A DNA stretch of 64,000 nt from Tetranychus cinnabarinus (taxonomy: Eukaryota > Arthropoda > Arachnida > Trombidiformes > Tetranychidae): assembly GCA_022266195.1 (NCBI GenBank), contig WHVY01000007.1, positions 1,550,001 through 1,614,000 of the forward strand, written 5' to 3'. A program made the translations under genes and the position numbers. Under the pieces are notes generated by a model. The model was not told where the DNA came from. It was given only the letters and a program-made list of their open reading frames with translations, and did not search any database. Of this stretch, positions 61,636-64,000 are shown piece after piece (position 1 is the stretch's first letter; the number at the start of each line of letters is the position of its first letter).

Positions 61636-62280
61636 TGGCTCATAACATGTATTCAATATCGGTTAAATCAAAAAGTCTCACGTCTATTTTGTCCAGAATT
61701 TGGATGGTAACTTGAGAATCTTAGGATTAATGATGACTCTCAAATTAAAGCAGTAAATTAAATTTTTGTTTAATTTGTAAAAGATCTCCACTAAATCAAT
61801 TAATTAATAACAACAAAGTTTCAAATCTTTCAGTTAGATCTTCCATTACATGTTTACCTTTGATGGGTTTATCATTTTGAGATTGATTTCACAATTATGT
61901 TAACCAGAATCACCTATTTTCAAGTTTTGAAAATCGTGTTTAATTTGTTCAATTAATTAAGTTATTTTATTGTTTCTTTTCATAATTAAAGTTAGAAAAC
62001 TGTAAATTAGTTTCAATCATTCGCTTTGGAATTTTGAAGAATTTTTTACCGCTCATTCATTCAAAGTTGATAAAAGATCAATAGATGTCACTAGTCACAA
62101 CCAATGGTCTGGTTTGCAAATAAAGCAAACAATAACAACTGTTTTTCATAAAAGCGATATCCTTGTGTTTTTATTAAATTCTTGATCTTGTGTTAACGTT
62201 TTAAAAGTTATTAATTCAATAATTGTTAGTAATTCATCCATTGTTACAATCGACCATCCATTCACTAGATTAGTTCAATA
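61636..62280. other. intergenic spacer before YL1
   Basis: AT-rich; contains the F-box gene 3' flank and YL1 promoter side. No further feature seen. Confidence 0.55.
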
Positions 62281-63433
62281 ATGTCACTCGCATCCAATAG
62301 ATCCCGGCGTGCCAATGCCGGATCCAAAATGAATGAGCTTTTAGGTAAAGAAGATGAAGAGTTTTACCAGCAAGCCTATGGAGGTTTCGTTGATGTAAGT
62401 ATCTAGAATTTAAATTTGAGAACTTTTCTCTCAGCTATTTTTTCTTTTATTTTTTTCATTCTGTTTTTCTTCCTATCTCATTATGTTTCTCTCTTTTCCA
62501 ATTCTGCTTTCTTCACTCCCGAGGACGATAATGACAAAGAGTTTTAACCATTTTCTTCTTTTTTCTCTAATTGTTTTTTTTAACATTCAGGAAGACGGTG
62601 AAGTTGACAATGAATATGAACCAGAAGCATCAGATGACGATGTTGTCGATTCTGATTTTGATATTGAAGAAAATGACGAGCTAATCGAGCAAGATGAAGA
62701 GGAAGAAAAAACAAAGAAAAAAACCAAAGGTTACAAGGAACCACCAAAAGAAAAGATTGTGAAGAAGAAAACTGTCAAACCCAAGGTAGAGCCAGCAAAA
62801 AGTATAGAAATTATTCCAAACAAAAAATCAGTGAGAGATTCAACAAAACTCAAATCTGAGCAAACAGCTTTCAGATTGAAATTAGACCTAGAAGCTAAAA
62901 GGAATATTAAAAAAAGGAATTATAAAGATAATTCAAGTTGGCGGAAACTCACACAAGAAGAATTGTTGAAAGAAGCGAAAATAACGGAAAAAATCAATTT
63001 GAAAAGTTTAGAAAAATATCGCAAACTAGAATTGGAAAAAGCTCAAAAGAGTAAATTTGTCAAAGAGGTTGCCAAAGGACCAAGGATAATCTTTAAATCT
63101 ACATCGATGCCATTTTTAGAAGTGGGAGAAAATGGTGAAGTGAAGGAAACTGGCGAAAGGTTTGCCCGAAACTTTATTACCTTCACTGATGAAGAAACTT
63201 TTGCTCAATATTGCAATAAAAATACAGAGCCGCAAACTCCCGCTCATAGGCCAATATGTCCGATTTCTGGTTTAAGAGCTCGATATTTCGATCCAGTCAC
63301 ACAGATGCCTTTTTCATCTGCGAATACATTCAAAGCACTCAGGGAAGCTTATTGTCATAAATTGGAAATGTTAGGTGATCCTAAACAGCCCGATGTTGCT
63401 AAATGGCTAGAATGGAGAAAGAGGCATGTGTAG
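62281..63433 (+). CDS. VPS72: YL1/VPS72, H2A.Z chaperone of SRCAP/TIP60 complexes
   Basis: Two exons, 62281-62394 and 62591-63433, encode 318 residues. The first exon has the ATG and ends at GTAAGT; the frame upstream of 62591 is intron read-through. YL1 binds the H2A.Z-H2B dimer and is part of the chromatin remodellers that deposit it. The N-terminus (MSLASNRSRRANAG then EDEEFYQQAYGGFVD) and the acidic block with DSDFDIEENDE match the H2A.Z-binding region of the human protein. LTQEELLKEAKITEKINLKSLEKY (about 155-178) is the conserved central helix. FITFTDEETFAQY precedes the YL1-C domain (PICPISGLRARYFDPVTQMPFSSANTFKALREAY). It is nuclear, from the Lys-rich stretches. All key blocks are present. 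Confidence 0.97.
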
Positions 63434-63506
63434 ATTAATTCACTGCAAAGCCTGGTTAAAGCAATTTTCTTGATCTTCATTTAGTGACAATATCTACAAT
63501 ATCTTG

Positions 63507-64000
63507 TCTTGTTTGATGACTTGTATGATGAATTCGTAAAACTAATCTTTCAAAAATCCTGGACTTGCTAAGAGCACACACTTGACTACTGAAAAGAAAA
63601 ATTTAACAGTTAGTAATGCAGACCAACACTGATTAAAATAATTTACCATCAAATTTTATGTGTCGTAATAGCTTACATTACACTTTCAAAATTTTGGTGT
63701 ATTACATTCAACCTTTGCTCTTATAGTAATGGAAGAAGTAATAGTGCGAACATTCGCTAAGCCTTGCGTCATGACATCAGCAGCCAAATCTGAAGGCTTG
63801 AAGTAGTCCGAAGCGACTACTACCACGTCTTCCAGTGGCTGATTCAAGAGTAACTTTACGAAGTGTATCAGCTATAACGGAGCTTCTTCAACAAGCTTTA
63901 TTGACATTATAAGCATGCCACTCACCCTCATCTCCAGGAATAAAGACAACAGATCTAAAATAGATACAATATAATGTTTTTACAAATGATACCAAAAATT
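63507..64000 (-). pseudogene. decayed duplicate of Pelota (partial, runs off the window)
   Basis: The segment aligns in the same orientation with about 57200-57960 of the Pelota gene. It matches the start of exon 3 (CTGGACTTGCTAAGAGCAC), the intron before it (TTAGTAATGCAG), parts of exon 2, and the exon 2 acceptor region with the ATAATGTTTTTACA intron end. Intron sequence is retained, so it arose by DNA duplication and not by retrotransposition. Internal deletions (much of exon 2 is missing), frame disruptions and many substitutions make it non-functional. It sits immediately 3' of YL1, about 5.5 kb from the parent gene, and continues past the right edge. Confidence 0.88.

Noticed and set aside
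62483..62590. Hydrophobic N-terminus for YL1 beginning at 62483
   Set aside because: This is the intron before exon 2. The conserved YL1 N-terminus is encoded at 62281-62394.
1..64000. tRNA, rRNA, CRISPR arrays, bacterial operons
   Set aside because: I looked for B-box-like GGTTCGAANCC motifs, rRNA-like conserved blocks and regularly spaced repeats and found none; the genome is eukaryotic. A covariance-model scan would be decisive for small RNAs.

Overview
The window is nuclear DNA of a eukaryote: it is AT-rich, has GT-AG introns, poly(A) signals and simple repeats, and shows no operons. The gene content points to an animal: a transmembrane follistatin-repeat protein resembling agrin, LAMTOR1, Pelota, glutathione transferase kappa and YL1/VPS72. 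A compact arthropod is likely. Small introns plus a tandem family of secreted PLAT-domain proteins make a plant-feeding spider mite (Tetranychus-like) my best guess, which is inference from recalled biology and not a search result.

Layout. Positions 1-12.4 kb are gene-poor, with one possible 82-residue single-pass membrane protein at the left end. Positions 12.4-25 kb hold five paralogous small secreted proteins (two on minus, three on plus), each with four exons and almost identical exon lengths. Each is a signal peptide followed by one PLAT-like domain similar to the C-terminal domain of pancreatic lipase. The array is interleaved with mobile-element debris: a transposase-type helix-turn-helix ORF, two foldback/MITE elements, and duplicated pieces of the neighbouring gene. 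An unrecognised two-exon Gln/His/Pro-rich protein also lies here.

Positions 21.5-40.3 kb on the minus strand form one large gene of eight exons. I could splice it in phase into 877 codons. It has an N-terminal transmembrane anchor and eight follistatin/Kazal-type modules, and stops just after the last one. All introns are phase 1. One PLAT gene sits inside an intron on the opposite strand, and another intron carries a ~0.57 kb foldback element.

Positions 40.3-55 kb are sparse: an intronless bacterial-looking GAF-domain protein (44.9-45.3 kb) and a proline-rich/acidic protein of uncertain 5' end (52.9-54.6 kb).

Positions 55.9-64 kb are a dense housekeeping block: LAMTOR1 (+), Pelota (-), GST kappa (+), an F-box/WD-like protein (+), YL1/VPS72 (+), and a decayed second copy of Pelota running off the right edge.

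The housekeeping genes belong to unrelated processes (lysosomal mTORC1 scaffold, ribosome rescue, peroxide/thiol metabolism, ubiquitin ligation, H2A.Z deposition). The functional and evolutionary cluster is the PLAT array and its entanglement with the agrin-like gene.
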